From: Sphingopyxis sp. DBS4
Lineage (GTDB): Bacteria; Pseudomonadota; Alphaproteobacteria; Sphingomonadales; Sphingomonadaceae
DNA length: 64,000 nt
Reading direction: 5' to 3'
Assembly: GCF_024628865.1 (NCBI RefSeq)
Contig: NZ_CP102384.1
Coordinates: 3,359,001-3,423,000 of the forward strand
Positions 53,002 to 61,060 of this stretch are shown in pieces (position 1 is the stretch's first letter; every line of letters begins with the position of its first letter). The notes beneath the pieces were generated by a model. The model was not told where the DNA came from. It searched no databases and was given only the letters and a program-made list of their open reading frames with translations. A program made the position numbers and the translations under genes.

Positions 53002-54747
53002 CTATTCGGCGGCGGTGCTGTCGTTCGATGCACCGCCACCTTCCCACCAGCGTACCCAGGTTTCGGCGGCGCAGAAGGTCAGGATGCGAAGATCGCGCCC
53101 ATCGTCACGCCATACTCCCTCGCCAGCGCGGTCAATAAAAAGGGGGTCGATAATTCCGGCATCGACAAGGCGCCCGCCGCGTAGAAGGTCCAGGATGGCC
53201 GGCAGTTGTGCATCGAAGATACGGCGCAGAAACCCTTGCGGACTTCCCTTCGTCCGGCGGTCTGCAATCAGCGGCGGGAGGTCGACCGCAAAGGCCGATC
53301 GCGCCACCGCGCGATCGCGGCCGCCCTGCACGGAATGCCAGGTCGGGATCGATAGGCACAGTTCGGCGATTGGTTGCGAGAGAAGCGGTGCGATCTGTGG
53401 GGCGCGCCCCCGCCGCGGGTAAAGCTCGACGCTCTTCTGTCCGCGGGCCTGCATTGCGACATAGGCTTTTTGACCTGGCAGCGCGCCAGGAGGTGCCGCA
53501 AGCCAGGGATGGCGATCATCTTCGGCGATCGCAGCGGTGGCGGCTCGCGGCGTAAGGCCCATCAAGTCAAAGCGGATCAGGTGCGGTTCTCGGCGATCGC
53601 GGAGCCGCTGCCAGCCACAGCGGGCGACCTCGGCGATGGACGAACCAGTGAGATCGGTGAGGTCCCGCGCCGTAAGCCACGCACCTGGCGTCGGGCCATT
53701 CGCGATCAGCCGGTCGGCAAGTGGCGCGGCGCTGTGCATGTTGCAAAAGACATTGTCGCCGCCGTTGCCAGTAAAAAAGGCGCCAATCGGTTTGCAACGC
53801 TCCTCGTCCCGGTGTGTGGTCTCGATCGCCTGAAAGATCGGCAGTGCGAGTGGGACTGGAAAGTGTGGCAACGTTGGTTTGGTTATATCGACCGTCGCGA
53901 GATCGAAATCACGGGCGGCGAGAGACGCGCCCAACTTGACAGCGAGAGCTTCGGCATAGCGCCGCTCGTCTCCTTCGGTGCCGGCCTCGACAAATGTGAG
54001 AAGCCGAAGCCCCGGCGTTCTCGGCATTGCAGCGGCTGCAACGATGCTGCTGTCGACCCCGCCCGAGACGCCGAGCAGTATCGAGTCAAAGCAAGTAGTC
54101 CATGCGCCCACCGACATTTTGACGGCCGCGCGCAAAGCGTCGACGTCGTCGGCGAAGCTGCGCCTGTAACGGCTTGGAAAATGGTCCCACGGCGACCAAG
54201 CGAGGCTGGTGCGCGTTCCTGTTTCGGTCACTGTCAGGCGCTCGCCGGGAAGAAGCTCTTCAATCCCGGCGATACCGGTCTGGCGGCCGAGGGCATCGAT
54301 ACTCGCAAACCACTTCGCAAGAACGTTGAAATTGACGGTGGCCGTTCCTGGCTTCGCAAGCTCGGTCATGTCGCTGGCGAGGCGAGTGATGTCCTGACCA
54401 TGACGGACATAACAGGGAAGCAAGCCCGAGGGATCCCGCATCACATGGACATCGCCGTTGTCGCTTTCGACTAGCGCGACATAACCACCCCAATAGTCGG
54501 TGAGTAAAGACGCGCCGTGCGTCGCGATTGCTTTATCGATCGCATCTTCGTCCAAAACGAAAATGCGGCCGCATGGGTGGTCCCGACGGAAAAGATAGCC
54601 TGCTACGCAGCCGCGGCCGCCAAGCGAGATCAACGGCACCCCGCTCCAGACGCGCGCGGAGCCGCTCGCAAAACCTGCGGAGCCTTCGCGTTCGTCGATC
54701 GGAGCCCGGCCTTGAGACCCAATCTCGATCCGGACCCAGAAGCTCAT
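53002..54747 (-). CDS. Lasso cyclase (asparagine synthetase-like, protein C)
   Basis: 581 residues from ATG 54747 (ATGA with B). N-terminal Ntn-like domain with GYVALVESDNGDVHVMRDPSGLLPCYV but starting MSFW, without the catalytic Cys2 of true asparagine synthetases. ATP-binding PP-loop LLGVSGGVDSS at about 224-234, followed by conserved PFGDERRYAEALAV-like and FFTGNGGDNVFC stretches. It activates the Asp side chain with ATP and closes the isopeptide ring with Gly1. Last gene of the A-B-C operon. Confidence 0.95.
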   Translation of the reverse strand: MSFWVRIEIGSQGRAPIDEREGSAGFASGSARVWSGVPLISLGGRGCVAGYLFRRDHPCGRIFVLDEDAIDKAIATHGASLLTDYWGGYVALVESDNGDVHVMRDPSGLLPCYVRHGQDITRLASDMTELAKPGTATVNFNVLAKWFASIDALGRQTGIAGIEELLPGERLTVTETGTRTSLAWSPWDHFPSRYRRSFADDVDALRAAVKMSVGAWTTCFDSILLGVSGGVDSSIVAAAAMPRTPGLRLLTFVEAGTEGDERRYAEALAVKLGASLAARDFDLATVDITKPTLPHFPVPLALPIFQAIETTHRDEERCKPIGAFFTGNGGDNVFCNMHSAAPLADRLIANGPTPGAWLTARDLTDLTGSSIAEVARCGWQRLRDRREPHLIRFDLMGLTPRAATAAIAEDDRHPWLAAPPGALPGQKAYVAMQARGQKSVELYPRRGRAPQIAPLLSQPIAELCLSIPTWHSVQGGRDRAVARSAFAVDLPPLIADRRTKGSPQGFLRRIFDAQLPAILDLLRGGRLVDAGIIDPLFIDRAGEGVWRDDGRDLRILTFCAAETWVRWWEGGGASNDSTAAE

Positions 54748-55445
54748 GTGGCGACCAACGGGTGGAAGTTCTGTACGCTCCCGAACGGGTCGCTCAGCAC
54801 CAAGTCGCCAGACTGCAGCCAGCAATGCGCCGCAAACGGCAGCATTACGCCAATGACCAGGTCTGCGCCGATGCCGCGGCGCCCGAGCATTTTGCGCATT
54901 GCGAGCGCATTGGGGAGGCACTGGTCGACAGCCGATCGGTAGCGCGCGGCGGCGCGGCAGGCGGCGGCAATCGTGCGGCAGGCGTCGGGATCGAATGTGC
55001 AAGCCTCCGCGGGTTTCAGCAACTCGGCGAGTGTTTCATGGCGCACGCGGCGGCGCGCGATATTTTGCTCGGCGAGCGCTTCCGCAACAAGCCACGGACG
55101 CGCGCGCGGCGGCGGCGTATCGAAAACGCTGCGAGCAGGAGGAAATGGGAGGGTCGGGGGCGCGAGCGGTGCCCCAATCTCTATGATAAGTCGCTCTCGC
55201 AGCCAGACAATGTCGTCGTCATTTGCGGTCTCATCGCAAAAGGAAGCAAAGCGCTCGGCGCCCACCCCTTCGAGCAGGAAATAGCGGCTCCTGGTCAGGT
55301 CGAGGAACACATAGCGGGAACCGATCAGGCGTACCCGCAATTGAGGGCGGATGCGCAGGCCGGTGCGAAGCGATGCACGCGCTTCGGACCGGTCGATGCG
55401 AGAAAGGGCGTCCTTCGCCGCCAAATCGGTGATGATGGCACTCAT
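54744..55445 (-). CDS. Lasso leader peptidase (protein B, RRE plus transglutaminase-like)
   Basis: 233 residues from ATG 55445. The first about 95 residues form the PqqD-like recognition element (SRYVFLDLTRSRYFLLEGVG), which binds the leader. The C-terminal cysteine protease part has the triad Cys176 (DQCLPNALAMRKML), His207 (AAHCWLQ) and Asp219 (LSDPFG). B1 and B2 are fused in one chain, as in other proteobacterial clusters. It releases the core from the leader for the cyclase. It starts 55 bases after the precursor stop. Confidence 0.93.
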   Translation of the reverse strand: MSAIITDLAAKDALSRIDRSEARASLRTGLRIRPQLRVRLIGSRYVFLDLTRSRYFLLEGVGAERFASFCDETANDDDIVWLRERLIIEIGAPLAPPTLPFPPARSVFDTPPPRARPWLVAEALAEQNIARRRVRHETLAELLKPAEACTFDPDACRTIAAACRAAARYRSAVDQCLPNALAMRKMLGRRGIGADLVIGVMLPFAAHCWLQSGDLVLSDPFGSVQNFHPLVAT

Positions 55446-55500
55446 GGGAATGGGCCGATCCGGTAGCGTGCGGCCCACAAGGAACCGCACGCCAGACGGA

Positions 55501-55641
55501 TCAGTCGGCTGCCTGGATGCCGCCGCCGATCTTCCGCAGTCCGGTCTGGAAATCGAGCGGACCCTCGGGGTCGACGCCCCGGGTTTCGATGCGTGCGTCG
55601 CCGAGATCGACGAGGCCAGCTTCATGTTCGACGTTTTTCAT
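55501..55641 (-). CDS. Lasso peptide precursor (protein A)
   Basis: 46 residues, found by reading the minus strand upstream of B; ATG 55641 has GAGGAA about eight bases upstream. Leader of 21 residues with AGLVDLGDARIETR at its end: Thr at -2 is the universal lasso leader residue, and LGDA...ETR followed by Gly is the astexin-type border. Core of 25 residues: ring GVDPEGPLD (Gly1, Asp9), tail FQTGLRKIGGGIQAAD. There is no Cys, so class II. Hand-calculated monoisotopic mass of the cyclised core is about 2492.3 Da. Any size-filtered gene caller would miss it. Confidence 0.92.
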   Translation of the reverse strand: MKNVEHEAGLVDLGDARIETRGVDPEGPLDFQTGLRKIGGGIQAAD

Positions 55642-56209
55642 GGCACTTCCTCTCTTCAAGATGCGACCGAGATGAGTCGCATTCCGAAGCTATGCGTCCA
55701 TGAAAATGCCATCCATTTTATAATCCAATTATTATCGGCCGGACCTCTTTGAAAAAGTGACCGAGCAAAGGAAACGCGCGTCTGGAGCACGTACCGCCAC
55801 CTTTAGCTATTGCCTGGACATCCGTGGCGGAGCCCGGTCACTCGCCCAAGTTACTGTACGGGCGCGAGCCTATCTCCAACAGATTGATCGTAATCAGCAA
55901 CCAAAACTGGAACCGAAAATGGATCTAATTGGAGCATGCGGTCCCAGAGCCGCGCCAGCGGGGTTGCGCCTCCCTACCGGGGCGATCGCGCTAGCTCGGG
56001 CGGCCGCTCTAACGCCTCACGCTTCTGAAACCGCGTCCGCCGGTGGCAGCCAAGTCTCATCGGATTTTCTGTTGAGATGCGCCAGATGCTCACCCACGAC
56101 CCGCTATTTTTCGCCATCCTTGGCGAGACCAGCTGAGGGAGGAAATGAGGGAGGAGACTCTGCCGTCTCCAGAATTATCACGCTAAATCAATGCGTTAGT
56201 GAGGAAGTC
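55642..56209. promoter_or_regulatory. Region between precursor and tRNA-Gln: A-B-C promoter and element end
   Basis: 568 bases without a recognised gene. On the minus strand an AT-rich stretch (55713-55740, containing TATAAA in reverse) about 70-100 bases before the precursor start is the likely promoter of A-B-C. The rest shows only short frames, including a 30-codon one ending LTHDPLFFAILGETS at 56133, which I cannot place. A small hairpin (ggagac/gtctcc) lies at about 56153-56170. Confidence 0.4.
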
Positions 56210-56283
56210 TGGATGCCCCGTGAGGATTCGAACCTCAATAGACGGAATCAGAATCCGTAGTCTTACCATTAGACGACGGGGCA
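56210..56283 (-). tRNA. tRNA-Gln (CTG anticodon)
   Basis: A complete cloverleaf with CCA encoded. Seven-base acceptor stem (TGCCCCG/CGGGGCA), D arm TCTAATGGTAAGA, anticodon stem ACGGA/TCCGT with loop TTCTGAT and anticodon CTG (56249-56251), T arm GAGGTTCGAATCCTC. It reads CAG codons. It is the right-hand neighbour of the foreign region and a typical integration site, though I found no duplicated 3' end elsewhere in the window. Confidence 0.95.
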
Positions 56284-56333
56284 GGAGCGGGCGCCAATAA
56301 ACGGCGGATTAGCGCCGGTCAAGGGGGTCTGAT

Positions 56334-56371
56334 TGTGACGCTGTGACGATTCTTTCGTCACAATTGTGACG
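56334..56371. promoter_or_regulatory. Cluster of TGTGACG motifs, possible operator
   Basis: Within 38 bases there are three direct copies of TGTGACG (56334, 56342, 56365) and one inverted copy CGTCACA (56356). The second and inverted copies form a dyad around ATTCTTT. The cluster lies about 150 bases before the reductase start and just downstream in the tRNA upstream region (the tRNA reads away). It may be a binding site of a CRP/FNR-like or other dimeric regulator. Confidence 0.4.
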
Positions 56372-56522
56372 ATTGCCCACGACTCGTGCGACCGTTCGTC
56401 TCATTGCGGCTGCTGCGCCCCACGCAACAGCCCGCTTGCTCTGGCGCATTTCGCCGCTAGCATCATCCCCAAGAAAAAGGGGCCGCGTCCCGGCGCAGGC
56501 GCCCGATCATGGAGGTGGACTA

Positions 56523-57815
56523 ATGCGTCATGTCGCGATCGTCGGGTCGGGTCCGGCGGGCTATTATACCGCCGAAGCCTTGCAAAAGGCCGAGGATATC
56601 GCGATCGACGTCATCGACCGGCTGCCCGTCCCCTATGGGCTGATCCGCACCGGGGTCGCCCCCGACCATCAGTCGATCAAGGCGGTGTCGCGCCGCTACG
56701 AAGGCGTCGCCCTCACCGACAATGTCCGCTTCGTCGGCCATGTCTCGGTCGGCGGCGACGTCGGCATCGACGAACTCACCGATCTTTACGACGCGGTCGT
56801 GCTCGCGACCGGCGCGCCGCACGACCGGCCGCTCGACATCCCCGGCGCCGACCGGCCGGGGGTGATCGGCAGCGCCGCTTTCGTCGGCTGGTACAACGGC
56901 CATCCCGATTTCGCGGCGCTCGACCCACCGCTCGACGCGCCGGGCGTGGTGGTGATCGGCAACGGCAATGTCGCACTCGACGTCGCGCGCATTCTTGCCA
57001 AGACCCCGGCCGAATTCGCGGGCAGCGACATCGTCGCCCATGCGCGCGACGCGCTGTCGGCAAGCGCGGTGCGCGAGATTCACATCCTCGGCCGCCGCGG
57101 CCCGCACCAGATCGCGATGACCCCCAAGGAGCTTGGCGAGCTCGGCCATCTCGAACGCGCAAGCCCGCGCGTCGACCCCGCCGACCTGCCGCCCGAGGGC
57201 GACGACGCGATGCTCGAACCCGGCATGCGCAAGTCGGTGACGCATCTGCGCAGCTTCGCCGCCAATCCGGTCGCCAAGCCGGTGACGATCGACTTCGATT
57301 TCTTCGCCATGCCGGTCGCAATCGAAGGGAACGGCCGCGCCCAGCGCGTCATCGTCGAACGGACCGAACTCGACGCCGATCTCCGCAGCCACGGCACCGG
57401 CGAGACCTATGCGATCGAGGCTGGGCTGGTCGTGAGCTGTATCGGCTATCAAACCCCGCCCATTCCTGGGGTCCCCTATGAGCATGGCCGCGGCCGCTTC
57501 GCGAGCGACGAGGGGCGCATCCTGCCCGGCCTCTACGCGGTCGGCTGGGCGCGGCGCGGACCGTCGGGGACGATCGGCACCAACAAGCCCGACGGCGCGC
57601 GGATCGCCGAGCTGGTGCTGGAGGATATCGGCCGCGGCGCCGGCAAGGCGGGGCGCGCGGGGCTCGACGCGCTGCTCGCCAGCCGCGGCGTCGCGCCGGT
57701 AACTTTCCGCGACTGGCGCCGGATCGAGGCGGCCGAGGTCGCTGCCGCGATCGACGGCAACCCGCGCGAGAAATTCACCAGCGTCGAGGCGATGCTCGCC
57801 GCGATCGGGCGGTGA
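56523..57815 (+). CDS. Ferredoxin/adrenodoxin-type NADP+ reductase
   Basis: 430 residues from ATG 56523 (ATGGAGGTGGACTA upstream gives a GGAGG site). FAD motif VAIVGSGPAGYYTAEAL; DRLPVPYGLIRTGVAPDH is the hallmark of adrenodoxin-reductase-like FprA enzymes; the NADP site is VVVIGNGNVALDVARIL; the C-terminal FAD signature is YAVGWARRGPSGTIGTNKPDG. It reduces ferredoxin with NADPH, supplying P450s or iron-sulfur enzymes. The DoxX gene overlaps it as GTGA. Confidence 0.94.
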   Translation: MRHVAIVGSGPAGYYTAEALQKAEDIAIDVIDRLPVPYGLIRTGVAPDHQSIKAVSRRYEGVALTDNVRFVGHVSVGGDVGIDELTDLYDAVVLATGAPHDRPLDIPGADRPGVIGSAAFVGWYNGHPDFAALDPPLDAPGVVVIGNGNVALDVARILAKTPAEFAGSDIVAHARDALSASAVREIHILGRRGPHQIAMTPKELGELGHLERASPRVDPADLPPEGDDAMLEPGMRKSVTHLRSFAANPVAKPVTIDFDFFAMPVAIEGNGRAQRVIVERTELDADLRSHGTGETYAIEAGLVVSCIGYQTPPIPGVPYEHGRGRFASDEGRILPGLYAVGWARRGPSGTIGTNKPDGARIAELVLEDIGRGAGKAGRAGLDALLASRGVAPVTFRDWRRIEAAEVAAAIDGNPREKFTSVEAMLAAIGR

Positions 57816-58231
57816 CGCGGCGCGCCGCCGACTTTTGGCGCCCCGCGCTGCGCTGGCTGCTCACGTTTGCTTACGCCTATGCGGGCTATCGCCACCTGAC
57901 CACCCCCGCGCCTTTCGTGGCGATCACCCCGCCCTGGGTGCCCGAGCCTGCACTCGTCGTCGCCGCGACCGGGGTCGCCGAACTGGCGGGCGCGCTGGGG
58001 CTGACGATCCCGCGGACGCGCAAGGCGGCGGGCTGGGGCCTCGCGCTCTACGCGCTCTGCGTCTGGCCCGCGAATTTCCACCACGCCTTCGCGCATGTCG
58101 CGATCGGCGGCACCACACTCGGCTGGGGATATCACGCCCCGCGCCTCGCCGCGCAGCCGCTGATCATCTGGTGGGCGCTATGGGCGAGCGGCGCGATGGA
58201 TTGGCCGTTCGGAATGAAAGAACGGGATTAG
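57812..58231 (+). CDS. DoxX-family membrane protein
   Basis: 139 residues from GTG 57812, coupled to the reductase. Four hydrophobic helices with LLTFAYAYAGYRHLTTPAPF, ATGVAELAGALGL and NFHHAF. DoxX-like proteins are small inner-membrane proteins linked to quinone or thiol redox reactions; the exact role here is unknown. Confidence 0.85.
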   Translation: MTRRAADFWRPALRWLLTFAYAYAGYRHLTTPAPFVAITPPWVPEPALVVAATGVAELAGALGLTIPRTRKAAGWGLALYALCVWPANFHHAFAHVAIGGTTLGWGYHAPRLAAQPLIIWWALWASGAMDWPFGMKERD

Positions 58232-58271
58232 ATCGCGATCAGGTTACGCGGAAACGCCGCCTTACTTATCG

Positions 58272-58349
58272 CGTCATCCCGGCGAAGGCCGGGATCTCGC
58301 CGGTGCGTCATTACGATAGGGTGAGATCCCGGCCTTCGCCGGGATGACG
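58272..58349. repeat. Palindromic intergenic repeat (gtcatcccggcgaagg type), copy 2
   Basis: Perfect 27-base arms, 58272-58298 and 58323-58349, identical to those at 10788-10866, between two convergent genes. Confidence 0.9.
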
Positions 58350-58395
58350 ATTCAGTCTGAAATAATCCTGTTCGCGATACGATCGTCGCGGCGTC

Positions 58396-59667
58396 CTATT
58401 CCGCCACCGGCGTCTCGATCGGCGGCTGCCCCTTCTGGCTCGCGGCATAGGCCTCGACCGCCTTCAGCACGCGCAGCATGTTGCCGCTGGCGATCTTTTC
58501 GAGGTCGGTCTGGCTGTATCCGCGCCGCGCGAGTTCGGTGAACAGCGCGGGATAGCCCGACACGTCCTCCATCCCCACCGGCGCCGATTCCATCCCGTCA
58601 TAATCGCCGCCGAGCCCGATATGATCGACGCCGATCGTCTTCCTGATATGGTCGATATGATCGGCGACCTTCGCGACGTTGGTGGTGAGCGCCGGATGGC
58701 CTGCGTCCCAGGCATTGAGCCCGGCCGCCGCCGCGGCGGGATCGCCCGGATACATTGCGTTCAGCCGCGCCTGCTCGGCGGTGCGCGCGAGCCCCTGCGC
58801 GCGGACATCGGCGTCGAGAAAGCCCGGCAGCAGCACGACCATGATGATCCCGCCGTTCGCCTTGACCAGCGGCAGCACGCTGTCGGGGACGTTGCGCGGG
58901 TGCGGGTTGATCGCGCGCACGCCCGAATGGCTGAACATCACCGGCGCCTTCGACGCGGCGATCGCGTCCTTCATCGTCGCCTCGCTCGTGTGGCTCAAAT
59001 CGACGATCATCCCGATACGGTTCATCTCGCGCACCACCTGCACCCCGAAATCGGTGAGCCCGTCGTGCGCGGGCGCGTCGGTCGCGCTATCGGCCCAGGC
59101 GATGTTCCGCGAATGGGTCAGCGTCATATAGCGCGCACCGAGGTCGTACATCTGCCGGAGCACCGCCAGCGATCCGCCGATCGAATGCCCGCCCTCCATG
59201 CCGATCATTCCGGCGATCTTCCCCGCCTTCATCGCCTTTTCCAGCTCGGCGCTGTTCGTCGCGAGCATCATGTCGTTCGGATAGCGTGCCACCAGCCGCT
59301 TGGTCACGTCGATCTGCTCGAGCGTCTGCTGAATCGCCTGCGGCTCGTCGGGGTTGGCGGGCACATAGACCGACCAGAATTGCGCCCCGACATGGCCCTT
59401 GCGCAGTCGCTGAAGATCAGTGTGCATCGCGATCTCGGGCGGATTCGCATCGGGTTTCGCGGTGTCGGTCGTGTCGCGGAAATCGAAGGTATTGATCATG
59501 TTATGCACACGCTCGCGCAGCGCCCACGGCACGTCATTGTGCCCGTCGAACACCGGCGCCTTTTTGAGCGCGGCTTCGGCGACCGCCTCGGGCGATTGCT
59601 GCGCCAGCGCAGGAACGGAAACAAGAGCGAAAGCGGCGAGGCCAGCGAGCAGGATCGATTTTATCAT
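58396..59667 (-). CDS. Membrane dipeptidase (M19 family)
   Basis: 423 residues from ATG 59667. Signal peptide to about PALAQ. Zinc site: VFDGHNDVPW (HxD), Glu in IGMEGGHSI, His in LTHSRNIAW and VDLSHTSE; MFSHSGVRAINPHPRNVPD and HIGLGGDYDGM complete the family signature. It hydrolyses dipeptides, including those with a D-residue at the C-terminus, in the periplasm. It stands alone. Confidence 0.95.
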   Translation of the reverse strand: MIKSILLAGLAAFALVSVPALAQQSPEAVAEAALKKAPVFDGHNDVPWALRERVHNMINTFDFRDTTDTAKPDANPPEIAMHTDLQRLRKGHVGAQFWSVYVPANPDEPQAIQQTLEQIDVTKRLVARYPNDMMLATNSAELEKAMKAGKIAGMIGMEGGHSIGGSLAVLRQMYDLGARYMTLTHSRNIAWADSATDAPAHDGLTDFGVQVVREMNRIGMIVDLSHTSEATMKDAIAASKAPVMFSHSGVRAINPHPRNVPDSVLPLVKANGGIIMVVLLPGFLDADVRAQGLARTAEQARLNAMYPGDPAAAAAGLNAWDAGHPALTTNVAKVADHIDHIRKTIGVDHIGLGGDYDGMESAPVGMEDVSGYPALFTELARRGYSQTDLEKIASGNMLRVLKAVEAYAASQKGQPPIETPVAE

Positions 59668-59749
59668 GGGTGCGACCTTAAGGAACAAGGCGCAGAAATC
59701 GAGCCGAAATTTGTCGTCTGCACGCGACCGCAAGGTCGCGCTTATGATA

Positions 59750-59813
59750 CTCACACAAAGACACAAAGAGTGCGGTGCAGACGCGCGCCGCCCTCTTTGT
59801 GTCTTTGTGTGAG
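59750..59813. repeat. Inverted repeat (acacaaagacacaaag type), copy 2
   Basis: Arms of 21 bases, 59750-59770 and 59793-59813, perfect reverse complements and the same motif as 20526-20662, but with a 22-base spacer instead of 87. It sits between divergent genes and so close to the acyl-CoA dehydrogenase promoter. Confidence 0.85.
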
Positions 59814-59881
59814 AATATTTTAAAGGCGCCTTCGGCGCGGTCCAACTTGACGTTAGCGTCAACCCGGCGCAGCATCCCCGC

Positions 59882-61060
59882 ATGACAGCTTTCGACGACT
59901 GGCGCGCCCGTTCGCCCTATTATGACGAAACCCACGAGGCGCTCGCGCAAAGCGTCCGCCGCTTCGTCGCGCGCGAGATCGCGCCGCACATCGACCGCTG
60001 GGAGGCCGAGGGCGAACTGCCGCGCGAGCTGCACAGGAAAGCCGCCGAGGCCGGCATCCTCGGCCTCCGCTATCCCGAGCAATATGGCGGGCATTCGGAA
60101 GGCTTCGACAATTTCCACAGTCTCGTCCTCACCGAGGAACTCGCCGCGGTCGGCGCCGGGGGTCTCGGCGCGTCGCTGATGACGCACGGCATCGGCCTGC
60201 CCCCGATCCTCGCGCTCGGCTCGGACGAACTCAAGCAGCGCATCGCGCCGCCGGTTCTCGCGGGCGACAAGATCATCGCGCTCGGCATCACCGAGGCGGG
60301 CGGCGGCAGCGACGTCGCCAATCTCAAGACGACCGCGGTCCGGGACGGCGACAGCTACATCGTCAATGGCGGCAAGATGTTCATCACGTCGGGGATGCGC
60401 GCCGACTGGCTGACCTGCGCGGTGCGCACCGGCGGTCCCGGCGCCGCGGGCATCTCGCTGCTGCTGATCGACATGGCAGCGCCCGGCGTCGAGCGCACGC
60501 GGCTCGACAAGATGGGGTGGCGCTGCAGCGACACCGCGGCGATTCACTTCGGCGACGTCCGCGTCCCCGCCGAAAATCTGATCGGGTCGGAGAATGGCGG
60601 CTTCATCGGCATCATGCGCAATTTCAACAGCGAACGGCTCGGCATGGCGATGGGCTGCTGCGCCTACGCCCGCGTCGCGCTCGCCGAGGCGGCCGAATGG
60701 GCGCAGAACCGCGAGACCTTCGGCAAGCCGCTTGTCGGCCATCAGTCGATCCGCATCAAGCTCGCCGACATGGAGCGCCAGATCGAGGCGACGCAGGCGT
60801 GGGTCGATCTGGCCGCCTGGCAGGTCCGGGAAAACAAGGCCCGCCCCGCCGATTTCGCGATGCTGAAAGTGCAGGCGACCCGTATGCTCGAATCGGTGGC
60901 CCGCGAGGCAGCGCAAATCCTCGGCGGCGCCTCCTATATCACCGGCAGCAAGGTCGAGCGCATCTACCGCGAGGTCCGCGTCAACGCGATCGGCGGCGGC
61001 AGCGAGGAAATCATGCTCGACCTCGCGGGCCGGCAGCTCTTCGGAGGAGGAAAGAAATGA
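59882..61060 (+). CDS. Acyl-CoA dehydrogenase
   Basis: 392 residues. Family motifs are LGITEAGGGSDVANLKTTA (FAD/substrate loop), MGWRCSDTAAIHFGDVRVP, RETFGKPLVGHQSIRIKLADM and the active-site Glu region NAIGGGSEEIMLDL. It oxidises an acyl-CoA with FAD and passes electrons to ETF. Substrate chain length is not clear. The M20 gene overlaps as ATGA. Confidence 0.94.
   Translation: MTAFDDWRARSPYYDETHEALAQSVRRFVAREIAPHIDRWEAEGELPRELHRKAAEAGILGLRYPEQYGGHSEGFDNFHSLVLTEELAAVGAGGLGASLMTHGIGLPPILALGSDELKQRIAPPVLAGDKIIALGITEAGGGSDVANLKTTAVRDGDSYIVNGGKMFITSGMRADWLTCAVRTGGPGAAGISLLLIDMAAPGVERTRLDKMGWRCSDTAAIHFGDVRVPAENLIGSENGGFIGIMRNFNSERLGMAMGCCAYARVALAEAAEWAQNRETFGKPLVGHQSIRIKLADMERQIEATQAWVDLAAWQVRENKARPADFAMLKVQATRMLESVAREAAQILGGASYITGSKVERIYREVRVNAIGGGSEEIMLDLAGRQLFGGGKK

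Larger units (their letters stand above)
46468..55641. other. Class II lasso peptide gene cluster
   Basis: Two facing operons. Plus strand: sigma, fecR, TonB receptor, isopeptidase (46468-52998), coupled by overlaps. Minus strand: A, B, C (55641 to 53002), with ATGA between B and C. The isopeptidase and cyclase genes converge, with 3 bases between stop codons. All known core functions are present and intact; there is no ABC transporter D gene, as usual for the isopeptidase-linked proteobacterial type, and no second precursor was found. Confidence 0.93.

Noticed and set aside
53374..54474. Plus-strand frame opposite the lasso cyclase
   Set aside because: No domain, and the cyclase with its PP-loop is on the other strand.
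55555..55580. Glu5 or Asp3 of the core as ring acceptor
   Set aside because: Lasso rings have seven to nine residues; Asp9 gives a nine-residue ring, the others would be too small.
55757..56260. Plus-strand frame running into the tRNA-Gln
   Set aside because: It reads through the tRNA gene and shows no recognisable domain, including no integrase motif.
56210..56283. Direct repeat of the tRNA end marking the left border
   Set aside because: No second copy of the tRNA 3' end was found near 43 kb or elsewhere in the window.
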